Shown here piece after piece: positions 1 through 7,472 of a DNA stretch of 11,025 bases. The stretch covers positions 1-11,025 of the forward strand of contig JAGNNG010000019.1 in the NCBI GenBank assembly GCA_017990795.1, written 5' to 3'. A program made the position numbers and the translations under genes. Source of the DNA: Deltaproteobacteria bacterium (GTDB taxonomy: Bacteria > Myxococcota_A > Polyangia > Palsa-1104 > JAEUJZ01). Each line of letters starts with the position of its first letter. Position 1 is the first letter of the stretch. Below the pieces are notes generated by a model, which saw only the letters and a program-made list of their open reading frames with translations, did not search any database and was not told the origin of the DNA.

Positions 1-1
1 G

Positions 2-472
2 CTGTATCTGGATCACTCAGCGGCGAAGGTTGCGTTCCCGGCACTGCTTGGAAAAGCGCCGACCAAGGCGATGATGATGGCCGAGAGCCGGGCCCAAAAC
101 TTCGTGATCTGGGGACGCTTTGGCAAGCTGGCGGTGCTGCGGTTCTTGCGCCCAGTCTCAAAGACCGAGGTGGCCCAGTTCTTTCGCAGCGGCCTGGCCG
201 ACCTGTTGACCGACAAGACGTTTCCCGATCTGCGTCACGATGCCGAGGCGTTTTTGGCGCTGTTTGACAAGGATCTGCTGGCCGGCCAAGAGCTGCGAAT
301 CTACACCAGCGATAGCGGTGCCATCGAAATCTATCAAGACGGCGTAAAGAAAGTCGGCCCGGGCAGTCCCAAGCTCGCGCGCCACTTGTGGGAAATCTGG
401 CTGGGAAGCCAGGGCGCCGCACGCAACCTCCGCGTGAGCTTGGTCGACCGCCTGGATGTTCTTAAAAAGTAG
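2..472 (+). CDS. Chalcone isomerase-like protein, 3' part (5' end outside window)
   Basis: The reading frame is open from the first complete codon at position 2 to a TAG at 470-472, so the gene starts upstream of the window; the run of ATG codons at 71-79 is internal, not the start. The 156 visible residues follow the bacterial chalcone isomerase-like pattern: LYLDHSAAK near the beginning, a basic strand with FLRPVSKTEVAQFFRSGL, a helix ending in FLALFDKDLLAGQELRI, a strand pair YTSDSGAIEIYQDGVKK, and the late HLWEIWLGSQ motif. Bacterial members usually carry a signal peptide and are periplasmic or outer-membrane associated; true chalcone isomerase activity is not expected and their role is unknown. 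The signal peptide would lie in the missing part. The 28-bp gap to the next gene on the same strand suggests co-transcription. Family assignment is by recalled pattern, not a search. Confidence 0.72.
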   Translation: MYLDHSAAKVAFPALLGKAPTKAMMMAESRAQNFVIWGRFGKLAVLRFLRPVSKTEVAQFFRSGLADLLTDKTFPDLRHDAEAFLALFDKDLLAGQELRIYTSDSGAIEIYQDGVKKVGPGSPKLARHLWEIWLGSQGAARNLRVSLVDRLDVLKK

Positions 473-500
473 CCGCTCGCGCGCATGCTAAAAGCGGAGC

Positions 501-2453
501 GTGCCACTCACTAGCCCTCACGAAGACGACTTCGAAGAACCCTCGCACCAACCGCAAATTACTTCGGACGCGCGCTTTGGCGATGCGGGCCTGGGGACGG
601 TGCTGCTTCTGCTGGTCGGGCTGGGCCTGACGCTCGGGTTTGGCGCGCTGCTTGTGGATGCAATCTTGGACATGCGGGCGTATCCAAGCACGCCGACGCC
701 GCGCACTGTTGCAGAGCTTACGGCACTGACCTCGGTGCCGCGCGGGACCTGGGTGCAGCTGAAGCACGCCAAGCTCGACTGCACGCACGCGCTGCGCACC
801 GGGCAGAGCGGCAAGAATGTCTCAGCCATCGCGACCGACACTGCGGACACCTCCGCCACTCCCGCCCGCGTGGTGGTCGTGTGGGAAGAGATGCCCAGGC
901 AGACCTGCGAAGAGCTGTCACGCGGTCCCCTCATCGGCGGGGTATCGCTGGTGTCGCGCATGCATCCGACCGGACCGCAGTGGCCTGACATCGACTGGCA
1001 AAAGTGGCCTGCGCCCGGCGTGATTCAGGTATGGACGTACACGGGGCCCGGCAACTCGCGCACGCTGCTGTGGCTGGCACCGCTGCTGATGCTGCCAGGC
1101 GTGCTGATGCTGCTGGGAGTGTGGGTTCAGCTACGCGATGCCTGGCGCCAAAAACGCCAATTGCGGGAGCGACGAAGCCAGCACTTTCAGGTGCGCTTTC
1201 AGATGCCACTGTCGACGGGAGCATCCGCACTGCAGAGCTTTGGTCTGCCCGCAGGAGTGCTGCAGCTGCTGGCATTTGGACCGCTGCTTGTGGCCAGCAA
1301 GCTCCCCGACTGGACAGTGGTACCCGTGGGACTTTTGGGGGCGGCCTGGTTTTTTACGATGTGTGCCGCCGTGGCTGATGGCTGGAAGCAGCGGGCAAGC
1401 GATGTCCTACTGGGCGACGACCGAGTCGTCATTCGAGGCGGCCCCGCGAACGGCATCTGGCACTTTTTTGCGGACCTTGACCCGCAGCGCTGCGGCGTCT
1501 CGGAAATAAACACCTCAAGCACAAGCACATCCCCCCAGGGCGCCGGTACTGCGTTGGTGCTGCAAGGCGAGGTCGTGGCCCTTAGTCACGATGCGGAGGA
1601 GGACCAGTCGCTGCGAGCCATCGCGGACACGCTAAGATCAGCTGCTAGCGCCGCACACCGCACCGCGCTGCAGCTGTCTGAAGTTTCCGTCGTTACCTGT
1701 CGCACCTGTCATGCTGCACTGGCCCCGACCCAGACGTCTGAAGATTCCGTCTGCGAGCACTGTGGAACCCCGATTGCGCTACCAGCCTCCGTGGCCACGC
1801 AGCTGCTCGCACAAGACACCTTGGTCCGAGCCCGCGCGCGCACCGAGCCCCTGCTACGCAAGCTCCTGCGACAGCCGGGAGCACGCGTCACCACGCTGTT
1901 ATTTGTCGTCGCAATGCCGGCGCTGCTGCTGGGGTTTCCGCTGTCGATGATCGTGTTTGACGAGTTTTATCAGACACAAAAAGTGCTGCATGCAGGGCAT
2001 GCGCTAAACCTGCTGGTGTTGGCGCTGTGTCTGACCTACGGGCTGTCATTTTTGCTACGCGCGCAGGTGCTGGGACGGTCAGCGCTGCGACTGGTGGCGA
2101 CTCAGTTTGGGGCACGACCGCCGCTGCAGGCCGGGATGAGCTGTCGCTGCCGCTTGTGTGATGCGCCGCTGCAGCTACCAACTGAGCAGAGCCCGACAGC
2201 GCACAATGACCCGCAGCTAATGACGCTGTGTGCATATTGCGGAGCCGAGAACCTGCTGCTGGTGCAAGTAGCGCAGCAGCTAGGTCCGCAAGCGGCGATG
2301 GCACATGCGCAGGTGGGCTCATTGCAGACGGTGCTGCAGGAGCGCCTAGCCGTGCGCCGCAGACTACGCGGCATGTCGCTGCTGGCCGTCGTGATGCTGG
2401 CGGTCAGCGGCTACAACGTGTGGCGAACCTGGCAGGCCTTGCACGGGCGCTAG
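501..2453 (+). CDS. Polytopic membrane protein with two cytoplasmic Cys4 zinc knuckles, function unknown
   Basis: This is a 650-residue protein I cannot assign to a named family. About seven hydrophobic segments are visible: residues 32-57, 187-211, 247-266, 271-292, 464-486, 501-521 and 624-640. Two cysteine clusters look like zinc ribbons: C400/C403 with C418/C421, and C550/C553 (plus C548) with C577/C580. With the N-terminus inside, the basic linker 212-226 and both clusters fall in the cytoplasm, while loop 58-186, with C94 and C136, is periplasmic and could hold a disulfide. Residues 300-390 form a soluble strand-rich stretch between TM4 and the first knuckle. The start is the GTG at 501, because an in-frame TAA lies at 489-491; the GGAG at 496-499 is only one base away and too close for a good ribosome site, so a later start is possible. 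Codon use is normal for the window. Confidence 0.85.
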   Translation: MPLTSPHEDDFEEPSHQPQITSDARFGDAGLGTVLLLLVGLGLTLGFGALLVDAILDMRAYPSTPTPRTVAELTALTSVPRGTWVQLKHAKLDCTHALRTGQSGKNVSAIATDTADTSATPARVVVVWEEMPRQTCEELSRGPLIGGVSLVSRMHPTGPQWPDIDWQKWPAPGVIQVWTYTGPGNSRTLLWLAPLLMLPGVLMLLGVWVQLRDAWRQKRQLRERRSQHFQVRFQMPLSTGASALQSFGLPAGVLQLLAFGPLLVASKLPDWTVVPVGLLGAAWFFTMCAAVADGWKQRASDVLLGDDRVVIRGGPANGIWHFFADLDPQRCGVSEINTSSTSTSPQGAGTALVLQGEVVALSHDAEEDQSLRAIADTLRSAASAAHRTALQLSEVSVVTCRTCHAALAPTQTSEDSVCEHCGTPIALPASVATQLLAQDTLVRARARTEPLLRKLLRQPGARVTTLLFVVAMPALLLGFPLSMIVFDEFYQTQKVLHAGHALNLLVLALCLTYGLSFLLRAQVLGRSALRLVATQFGARPPLQAGMSCRCRLCDAPLQLPTEQSPTAHNDPQLMTLCAYCGAENLLLVQVAQQLGPQAAMAHAQVGSLQTVLQERLAVRRRLRGMSLLAVVMLAVSGYNVWRTWQALHGR

Positions 2454-2506
2454 CCAGCAGACAACCGCAGAGCTTTAGAAGGGGAACAAAGGGACAGAGG
2501 AAGGAA

Positions 2507-2550
2507 GCCACAGGCACTGGCAGGTTGAAGCCTTGCCGAGCACCTGTGGC
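2507..2550. terminator. Stem-loop between convergent genes, probable shared terminator
   Basis: A perfect 8-bp stem (GCCACAGG at 2507-2514 with CCTGTGGC at 2543-2550) encloses a smaller GGCAGG/CCTTGCC stem with a one-base bulge. It sits between the end of the plus-strand membrane protein gene (2453) and the end of the minus-strand receptor gene (2559). On the minus strand the stem is followed by a T/C-rich run, weakly resembling an intrinsic terminator; there is no T-run on the plus side. The rest of 2454-2558 shows nothing else. Confidence 0.5.
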
Positions 2551-2558
2551 GACGGCAA

Positions 2559-5500
2559 CTAGAACGCTAACCGCGCACCCATGCGCAAGTACAGCGGCGC
2601 TTGATACGCCGTCGGCTGGGCATAGTTGCTGTTCAGAATCGGGGCTTGACCGTCGGTCGTCCGCAGCTTGCGCAGATCTTCGGGCTGACCGTAGACGATG
2701 GGGTTTACAAACGAGAACGTGTACTCGTCGTCGACGTTGGTGACGCCGCGCTGGTTGAGCAGGTTGATGATGTCCGCAAAGATCGACAGCTTGACCTCTT
2801 TGGTCAGCGACTGCTCGTAGCCAATGTGGAAGTCGAGCTGCGTGATGGTCGGCGTCCGCCCCGCGCTGCCACTGGGCAGGATGAACGACTGCCGCGCGCC
2901 GTAGGTCGGGTGCTGCCCCAACGTCTGAATCGGACGACCTGACAGAGCCGTAAAGGTCAAGCTCGCGGTAATCGAGCTCTTACCGCCTCGCAGCGGCTGC
3001 ACGTAAAAGCCGGTCGCTTTGAAGTTATGGGGCCGGTCGTTGTTCAGCGGACCGTTGCGATTTACCACCAAGTCGATGATGTCAAACTGCGAGCTGATGT
3101 TCGGGTCCAGCTGGTTGGTATACGGGTTATACGGACCCGGATAGTTACCGGTCAGCCTCGAGTAGGTGTAGTTAGCAAGGATTGAGAAGCGATTGGACAG
3201 GCGCTTGTTGATGCTGAAGGTAACGCCGTGATACTCGCGCTTGGCTTGTGGGAACGTGGCGACGGCGCGATAGACATCGGCGCGATTTTGCGCCAGGGCT
3301 GCATCTTCTTTTAGCTTGGCGTCCGCGGGTGCTGCGCCGGATGCTTGCTTCAAGCGGTCGGCCTCGGCCTGTAGCTGCGCAGCGGTGCCAGCGTCGGGCT
3401 CGCGACCGGGATTGGCGATGAAGTAGGTATCGCCGCCGTTTACCGACAAGTCCTCGATGATGCTGCCCAGCGTGCGGTAGGTATACGAAGCGCCCAGCAC
3501 GATGTCGAAGCCAACGTCATACTCGGCACCCGCCACGAACGCGTCGATGTACTGACCTTTTAGACCCGGAGCCACCGGTGCAAAAGTGCCGCCACCTGCT
3601 ACGCGCGGGTCCGTGAGTGAACATGCAGCGCCTGGTCCCACCTCGGGCACGGGAAGCGCCTTGCCATTTGGGGTCAGAGGCCTCTTGGCACAGTCTGGAG
3701 TAAAGCCGCGCCCGACCAGCAGTCCCTCGCCACCAAACGCGCGGTCGTTAATGTCCATCGGCACGGACTGATAAAAACGCCCGTAGTTGACCGAGATCTT
3801 AGAGCGCCCGTTGCGCGTTGGGTCGTAGACGAGGCCCACGCGCGGCGCAATGTTGTCGTACAAAGAAATCTGCTTGGAGCCGTCGGCAGCAAAGATCTCC
3901 TGCGCTTCCCAGCGGACACCGGCATTGACCGTCAGACCGGGCACAAAGCTCAGCGACCAGTTGTCACGCAGGTACAGCGCATAGTTGCGCGTCTCGGTCA
4001 CAGCGCGGAAGTAGTTGTAGCAGTAGCGTCCATCGCCGGTGCCGCACTTTACGCCCGCATCGCCAAAGCGATTAAACTCACGCGGCAGCGCAAAGCCCCG
4101 GTTGATGCGCAGCTGCTCGCCGGTGGCGTCGGTGGAATAGGTAATGCGCCCGGCAAAGCGGTCGTTCGGATCAAAGTCGGTGCCGGTGTACTTGCGGGTG
4201 TTGTCGCTAAGGTTGTCCTCAAACTCAAAGCCCAGCTTGACCTGATGCGCGCCAAGAGCCGACAGCATCAGCGTCCCCGAGGCCAGCACCGAGTGACGCT
4301 GCAACACCTGCTTGGGAATGTACTGCCCAAAGCCATTCTTCGTGTACGCAGTAATCGGGCACGGATTAAAGCCGTTTACAACCTGACACTCGGCGATGTC
4401 CTCAAAGTCGCTTAGCGAGAACGGATTGTTCGCGGGCGCGCGGTAAGCAATGCTCTGCTTGTCCAGCGCGCGTGGCGTGACCGAATAGCCCTGATGGTGA
4501 AAGCCGTAGATCACATCGATCTGCAGCTTGCGATCAAACAGCTTGCCGACATAGTGCGCAGTCGCATCGTGGATCTGCTGCGCAGTGTCCCGCTGTACGG
4601 CGTTTAAGTCGTTGCGATAGCCGCCGTTATAGTCGGTCTTAAACTCTGGCGCGCCGATGTAGCCAAGCGTGATGTTGTGGTTTTCGTTCAGATTGAACTG
4701 GAGCTTACCGATCCAGTTATAGATGCGCTGCACTTCGTCCAGGTCCTGCGAGCTAATCTCGGTCGTCTTTAGCGCCAGCTCGTCCAGGCCGCGATAAAGC
4801 TCGGGGGACGACAGATACGCGGGCGGAGCATAGTCGGCATCGCGCTGCGCCAGCACTCGCCCCGCCGCATTCATCATCCCCGAGGAGGTCTGGGTGCGAA
4901 TGATGCGGTTGGTGCGATTGACGGTAAAGGTCGGTGCAAAGCCCGCGTAAAACCAGATGCGGTCCTTGACGATGGGACCGCCCAGCTCAAAGCCAAAGTC
5001 GTACTGGTCCAGCTGCCGCGAGCGGGTCGCCAGCGCCTCACCCAGTCGCGCCACCGTCTGCCCCGAGGCCTGATACGGAGCCCACGAGCCAAACACGCTG
5101 CCGTGAAACTCGTTGGTGCCCGACTTGGTGACGATCGAAACCACACCACCGGTCGCGCGTCCGTACTCAGCTTGGTAACCACCGGTGATGACGGTAAGCT
5201 CTTTGACGAAGGCCTGGTGCAGCTGCGTCGTCAGCACACCGGAGTTCAGGTCGGTGGTATTTAGACCATCAATGATGACGGCGTTCTCATTCCCCGTCCC
5301 GCCTGCAAAGCTGACGCCGACATCGCCACCGGCTTGCGAGCGCGGTGACACGTCGGCAGAGCCAGGCGCCAAGCTCATCGCCGCCTCAAAAGTTCGGCCA
5401 CGCACGGCGGTGTTTTGCAGCAGCTCTTGGTTGATCTCGACGCCGGTATTTGAGCTGGCGGTATCGACAGAAGGCGCGCGCTCTTTGACTACGTAGACGT

Positions 5501-5906
5501 CGCGGCGACCCTTGTGCGTCGGAATCGCCTGGCTGATGGTCAGCGACTTGTTCTGCGAGATACGCACGCCCGGACGCTCGACCTGCACGTCGTTAAAGTA
5601 AAAGCGCACAACATAGTTGTCGCCCGACGGCAGCTGGGTAATGGAGTAGTGACCGTTTGAGTCGGTGATCTCGGTCTGATCTGCCTGCAGCGCCGGACCG
5701 GTCACCATTACGGTGACGCCCGCAAGCGGCTTGCCGTTGTCTTTGTTGGTAATCGTGCCTTGGATCTGTCCTAGCTGCAGCTGCGCTTGTGCCGATTGCG
5801 GCATAGCCACGACCACTGCAGCAGTGGGCAATATCAGTAGCGCACCACGTAGCCGCCATGCAGCAACACGCCGAGGGGACACGTTCCGATTCGTCTTCCT
5901 TGTCAT
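2559..5906 (-). CDS. Oar-like TonB-dependent outer-membrane receptor with N-terminal carboxypeptidase-regulatory domain
   Basis: This 1115-residue protein has the domain order of the Oar-type TonB-dependent transporters. Residues 1-41 are a signal peptide ending AQA before Gln42. Residues 44-130 form a carboxypeptidase-regulatory-like beta-sandwich (GTITNKDNGKPLAGVTV, then DSNGHYSI). A plug covers about 155-262, with IDGLN at 212-216, GGYQAEYGRATGGVV at 242-256 and TKSGTNEFHGS at 260-270. The rest is a long beta-barrel ending in Phe, the usual outer-membrane assembly signal. Six cysteines form three close pairs (507/516, 621/629, 739/762), probably disulfides in outer loops. An AGAGG-type site at 5914-5920 lies 7 bases from the ATG, supporting the start. 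The gene follows the lipoprotein gene by 21 bp. In Myxococcus, Oar is required for development and for secretion of the protease PopC; substrate and direction of transport here are unknown. A charged helical insert lies at residues 840-877. Confidence 0.92.
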   Translation of the reverse strand: MTRKTNRNVSPRRVAAWRLRGALLILPTAAVVVAMPQSAQAQLQLGQIQGTITNKDNGKPLAGVTVMVTGPALQADQTEITDSNGHYSITQLPSGDNYVVRFYFNDVQVERPGVRISQNKSLTISQAIPTHKGRRDVYVVKERAPSVDTASSNTGVEINQELLQNTAVRGRTFEAAMSLAPGSADVSPRSQAGGDVGVSFAGGTGNENAVIIDGLNTTDLNSGVLTTQLHQAFVKELTVITGGYQAEYGRATGGVVSIVTKSGTNEFHGSVFGSWAPYQASGQTVARLGEALATRSRQLDQYDFGFELGGPIVKDRIWFYAGFAPTFTVNRTNRIIRTQTSSGMMNAAGRVLAQRDADYAPPAYLSSPELYRGLDELALKTTEISSQDLDEVQRIYNWIGKLQFNLNENHNITLGYIGAPEFKTDYNGGYRNDLNAVQRDTAQQIHDATAHYVGKLFDRKLQIDVIYGFHHQGYSVTPRALDKQSIAYRAPANNPFSLSDFEDIAECQVVNGFNPCPITAYTKNGFGQYIPKQVLQRHSVLASGTLMLSALGAHQVKLGFEFEDNLSDNTRKYTGTDFDPNDRFAGRITYSTDATGEQLRINRGFALPREFNRFGDAGVKCGTGDGRYCYNYFRAVTETRNYALYLRDNWSLSFVPGLTVNAGVRWEAQEIFAADGSKQISLYDNIAPRVGLVYDPTRNGRSKISVNYGRFYQSVPMDINDRAFGGEGLLVGRGFTPDCAKRPLTPNGKALPVPEVGPGAACSLTDPRVAGGGTFAPVAPGLKGQYIDAFVAGAEYDVGFDIVLGASYTYRTLGSIIEDLSVNGGDTYFIANPGREPDAGTAAQLQAEADRLKQASGAAPADAKLKEDAALAQNRADVYRAVATFPQAKREYHGVTFSINKRLSNRFSILANYTYSRLTGNYPGPYNPYTNQLDPNISSQFDIIDLVVNRNGPLNNDRPHNFKATGFYVQPLRGGKSSITASLTFTALSGRPIQTLGQHPTYGARQSFILPSGSAGRTPTITQLDFHIGYEQSLTKEVKLSIFADIINLLNQRGVTNVDDEYTFSFVNPIVYGQPEDLRKLRTTDGQAPILNSNYAQPTAYQAPLYLRMGARLAF

Positions 5907-5913
5907 CGCTAAG

Positions 5914-5920
5914 TCCTCTC
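5914..5920 (-). promoter_or_regulatory. Ribosome binding site of the TonB receptor gene
   Basis: On the minus strand this reads GAGAGGA, 7 bases upstream of the receptor ATG at 5904-5906. It lies in the 21-bp gap after the lipoprotein stop codon, so the receptor is translated from its own strong site on a shared message. Confidence 0.7.
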
Positions 5921-5927
5921 GCTCACA

Positions 5928-7175
5928 TTACATTTCGGCGGGGTGGTTAAGACCCGGCATAGCCACATTGGGAGCCAACTTGGTCAGCGGCATACAGTCA
6001 CCCGCATAGCGCGCAGCATCCAAGGTCAATCCCTTATAGTTCTTATCCGCGGGCTGACCCGTTAGCTTAATGGACACCAAGATATCGTCTGAAAGCACAT
6101 GCTTGCCCACGGGATAACCGCTGCTCTGCGCCACGTCTTTGATACTTCCCGCTTTCAGCTGCACGGTGATTTCATTGGCAACCAGCGGCCAGCGGCGGTC
6201 GGGAGTATCCGGATACAAATAAATATAACGCTGATCATCTTGCTGGCACTTACTGTCTTTCACCTTAAAGACATTGGTACCGACTTTGACATCGACCTTG
6301 ATGACACCAGCATTGATAAGGCCATCAAACTTCAAGGCCTTTAGGGTATCAGCATGCAGCGGAGCATTGACCTTTAAGACCACAGCGCCATCAAGCGGCA
6401 CGTCGGCAATCTTATAAGGACTGGCAGCGGTTCCCTGGCCTGCCGCATCAGAGGCATATACCCACTTATCGCTGGAGTCATTACGGCCCACTTTTAGGAC
6501 CTTAAACGGCTCGGTTTTAAACGACAGTAGGCTCGCGGCGGCAGCCAAGTTGACGCGCTCGCCGTCTCGACCGGCCACGCCTGGATCGACGGTTACTTCG
6601 TAGGCCGAGTCCGGCTCTAGCGCGCTGCGTGGGTCGGTGGTATCGACGGTCAGCTGCAGCGAAGGGCCATACGGGATCTGCTTCGGATCAAACGAAATGC
6701 CAGAGCCCGAGACCAGCAGCGTCTTTTTCAGCGCCGGTACGCCCGCGCAGCTTGCGCACTTGAGGCCCACGGCCTTGCCGATAGCAGTGGCATCCGAAAG
6801 CTCCACGCCATCCAGCGTCTGCGGCGTCTTGTTCGTGACCACGCGCAGGTCAATCGAGTCCGGAGTCGGCACACTACGCAGCGGCGAATAGACATCCTTG
6901 TCGACGCTGTTATAGCAAGTCCGACACAGGTTGGTCGCTACGTTCTCTGGGGCGCTGCAGTCCAGCGACTTGGCGGCGCTGCAGTCGGGCACGCTGGTGT
7001 CGGTAAAGATCTTCACATCGCGTGAAGTACCGTCAAACAGCGTCAGCTTCGTAATCTCTAGCGGACCTGCGGGCTCCTCAAGCTGGCCCGTTAGATAGTC
7101 CGCACAGCTCATCGATAAAACAGAGGCGCCACTGCCAGCCAGTAGCAAGTAGAGCAGTTTTTTCCGCTGCCGCAT
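5928..7175 (-). CDS. Putative outer-membrane lipoprotein with Ig-like regions and eight cysteines
   Basis: A 415-residue exported protein encoded directly upstream of the TonB receptor. The N-terminus MRQRKKLLYLLLAGSGASVL is a basic then hydrophobic signal sequence, followed by S-M-S-C24; the lipobox is imperfect because Leu sits at -4 rather than -3. The residue after Cys24 is Ala, not Asp, which fits outer-membrane sorting. The mature part has cysteines 65, 73, 84, 87, 140, 143, 310 and 394, including CRTC and CASC, but no His follows either pair, so they are not c-type haem sites; disulfides are likelier. Residues about 103-222 and 255-370 alternate strands in a way that resembles bacterial Ig-like (SbsA-type) domains, a tentative call. 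The start at 7175 is chosen over an open extension to 7304 because AAGGAG lies at 7184-7189, 8 bases before this ATG. The gene is AT-richer than its neighbours. Its role may be as surface partner of the receptor. Confidence 0.8.
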   Translation of the reverse strand: MRQRKKLLYLLLAGSGASVLSMSCADYLTGQLEEPAGPLEITKLTLFDGTSRDVKIFTDTSVPDCSAAKSLDCSAPENVATNLCRTCYNSVDKDVYSPLRSVPTPDSIDLRVVTNKTPQTLDGVELSDATAIGKAVGLKCASCAGVPALKKTLLVSGSGISFDPKQIPYGPSLQLTVDTTDPRSALEPDSAYEVTVDPGVAGRDGERVNLAAAASLLSFKTEPFKVLKVGRNDSSDKWVYASDAAGQGTAASPYKIADVPLDGAVVLKVNAPLHADTLKALKFDGLINAGVIKVDVKVGTNVFKVKDSKCQQDDQRYIYLYPDTPDRRWPLVANEITVQLKAGSIKDVAQSSGYPVGKHVLSDDILVSIKLTGQPADKNYKGLTLDAARYAGDCMPLTKLAPNVAMPGLNHPAEM

Positions 7176-7183
7176 AAACCAAG

Positions 7184-7189
7184 CTCCTT
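7184..7189 (-). promoter_or_regulatory. Ribosome binding site that sets the lipoprotein start
   Basis: On the minus strand this reads AAGGAG, a near-perfect Shine-Dalgarno sequence 8 bases before the ATG at 7173-7175. The signal sequence begins exactly there, so the 43 extra codons that stay open upstream to 7304 are not part of the protein. Confidence 0.8.
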
Positions 7190-7219
7190 CATTCAGTCTG
7201 CTAATTAGAGAACAAAAAA

Positions 7220-7232
7220 CGGAATCGTTCCG
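7220..7232. promoter_or_regulatory. Inverted repeat, possible operator
   Basis: CGGAA (7220-7224) and TTCCG (7228-7232) form a perfect 5-bp inverted repeat around TCG. It lies just after the candidate -10 element of the lipoprotein operon and would cover the transcription start, a usual place for a repressor. It is in the divergent region shared with the response regulator gene. Its short arms mean it could also be chance. Confidence 0.3.
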
Positions 7233-7234
7233 AC

Positions 7235-7264
7235 GATATACAACGCAGGCGCGCTTGGTGTCAC
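7235..7264 (-). promoter_or_regulatory. Candidate sigma-70-like promoter for the lipoprotein-receptor operon
   Basis: On the minus strand GTGACA (7259-7264, five of six matches to TTGACA) and TATATC (7235-7240, four of six matches to TATAAT) are separated by 18 bases. Transcription would start near 7228, about 50 bases before the lipoprotein ATG. Myxobacterial promoters often differ from the consensus, so this is a suggestion from spacing and position only. Confidence 0.3.
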
Positions 7265-7472
7265 GCACTGAAAAGGTGGCCGCACTCAGGGTCACGCCGT
7301 CCACAAATGACGCTTCGCCTCGGTCCGTGGAAGCTGTATGCTGCGCGGCGACGCAGGGGCAAGCTGTCGCAGGGGCCGCGCCGATGAACAGGCGTTTCTA
7401 CGATGCTGCGACCGGCAAGCTCGCAGCCTAACCACCTGAGCGCGTAGCTACAGACGCACGGGAAGTACCGCG

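Larger units (their letters stand above)
7176..7472. other. Divergent intergenic region between the lipoprotein and response regulator genes
   Basis: This 297-bp region separates two operons transcribed away from each other. Besides the candidate minus-strand promoter and inverted repeat, it holds a direct repeat of CGCAGGGGC (7352-7360 and 7368-7376, 16 bp apart) and AAGCTGT twice (7331-7337 and 7361-7367, 30 bp apart). A GGGAAG ribosome site at 7460-7465 serves the response regulator. I see no convincing plus-strand promoter; TATGCT at 7337-7342 has only a weak -35 partner. A 15-codon ORF at 7384-7431 is discussed as a finding. Confidence 0.5.

Noticed and set aside
5185..5496. 103-residue plus-strand ORF inside the receptor gene
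   Set aside because: It lies fully inside the conserved plug-coding region on the opposite strand, with Ser/Pro-rich sequence typical of an antisense shadow and no ribosome site evidence.
6740..6925. c-type haem sites in the lipoprotein (CRTC and CASC)
   Set aside because: The residue after each pair is Tyr or Ala, not His, so the CxxCH motif is absent.
7176..7304. N-terminal extension of the lipoprotein by 43 residues
   Set aside because: The frame is open, but the strong ribosome site at 7184-7189 and the signal sequence starting at 7175 show the extension is not translated; it also covers the candidate promoter.
7314..7342. Promoter for the response regulator (TTCGCC-17-TATGCT)
   Set aside because: Only three and four of six bases match the consensus; this is too weak to report as a feature.
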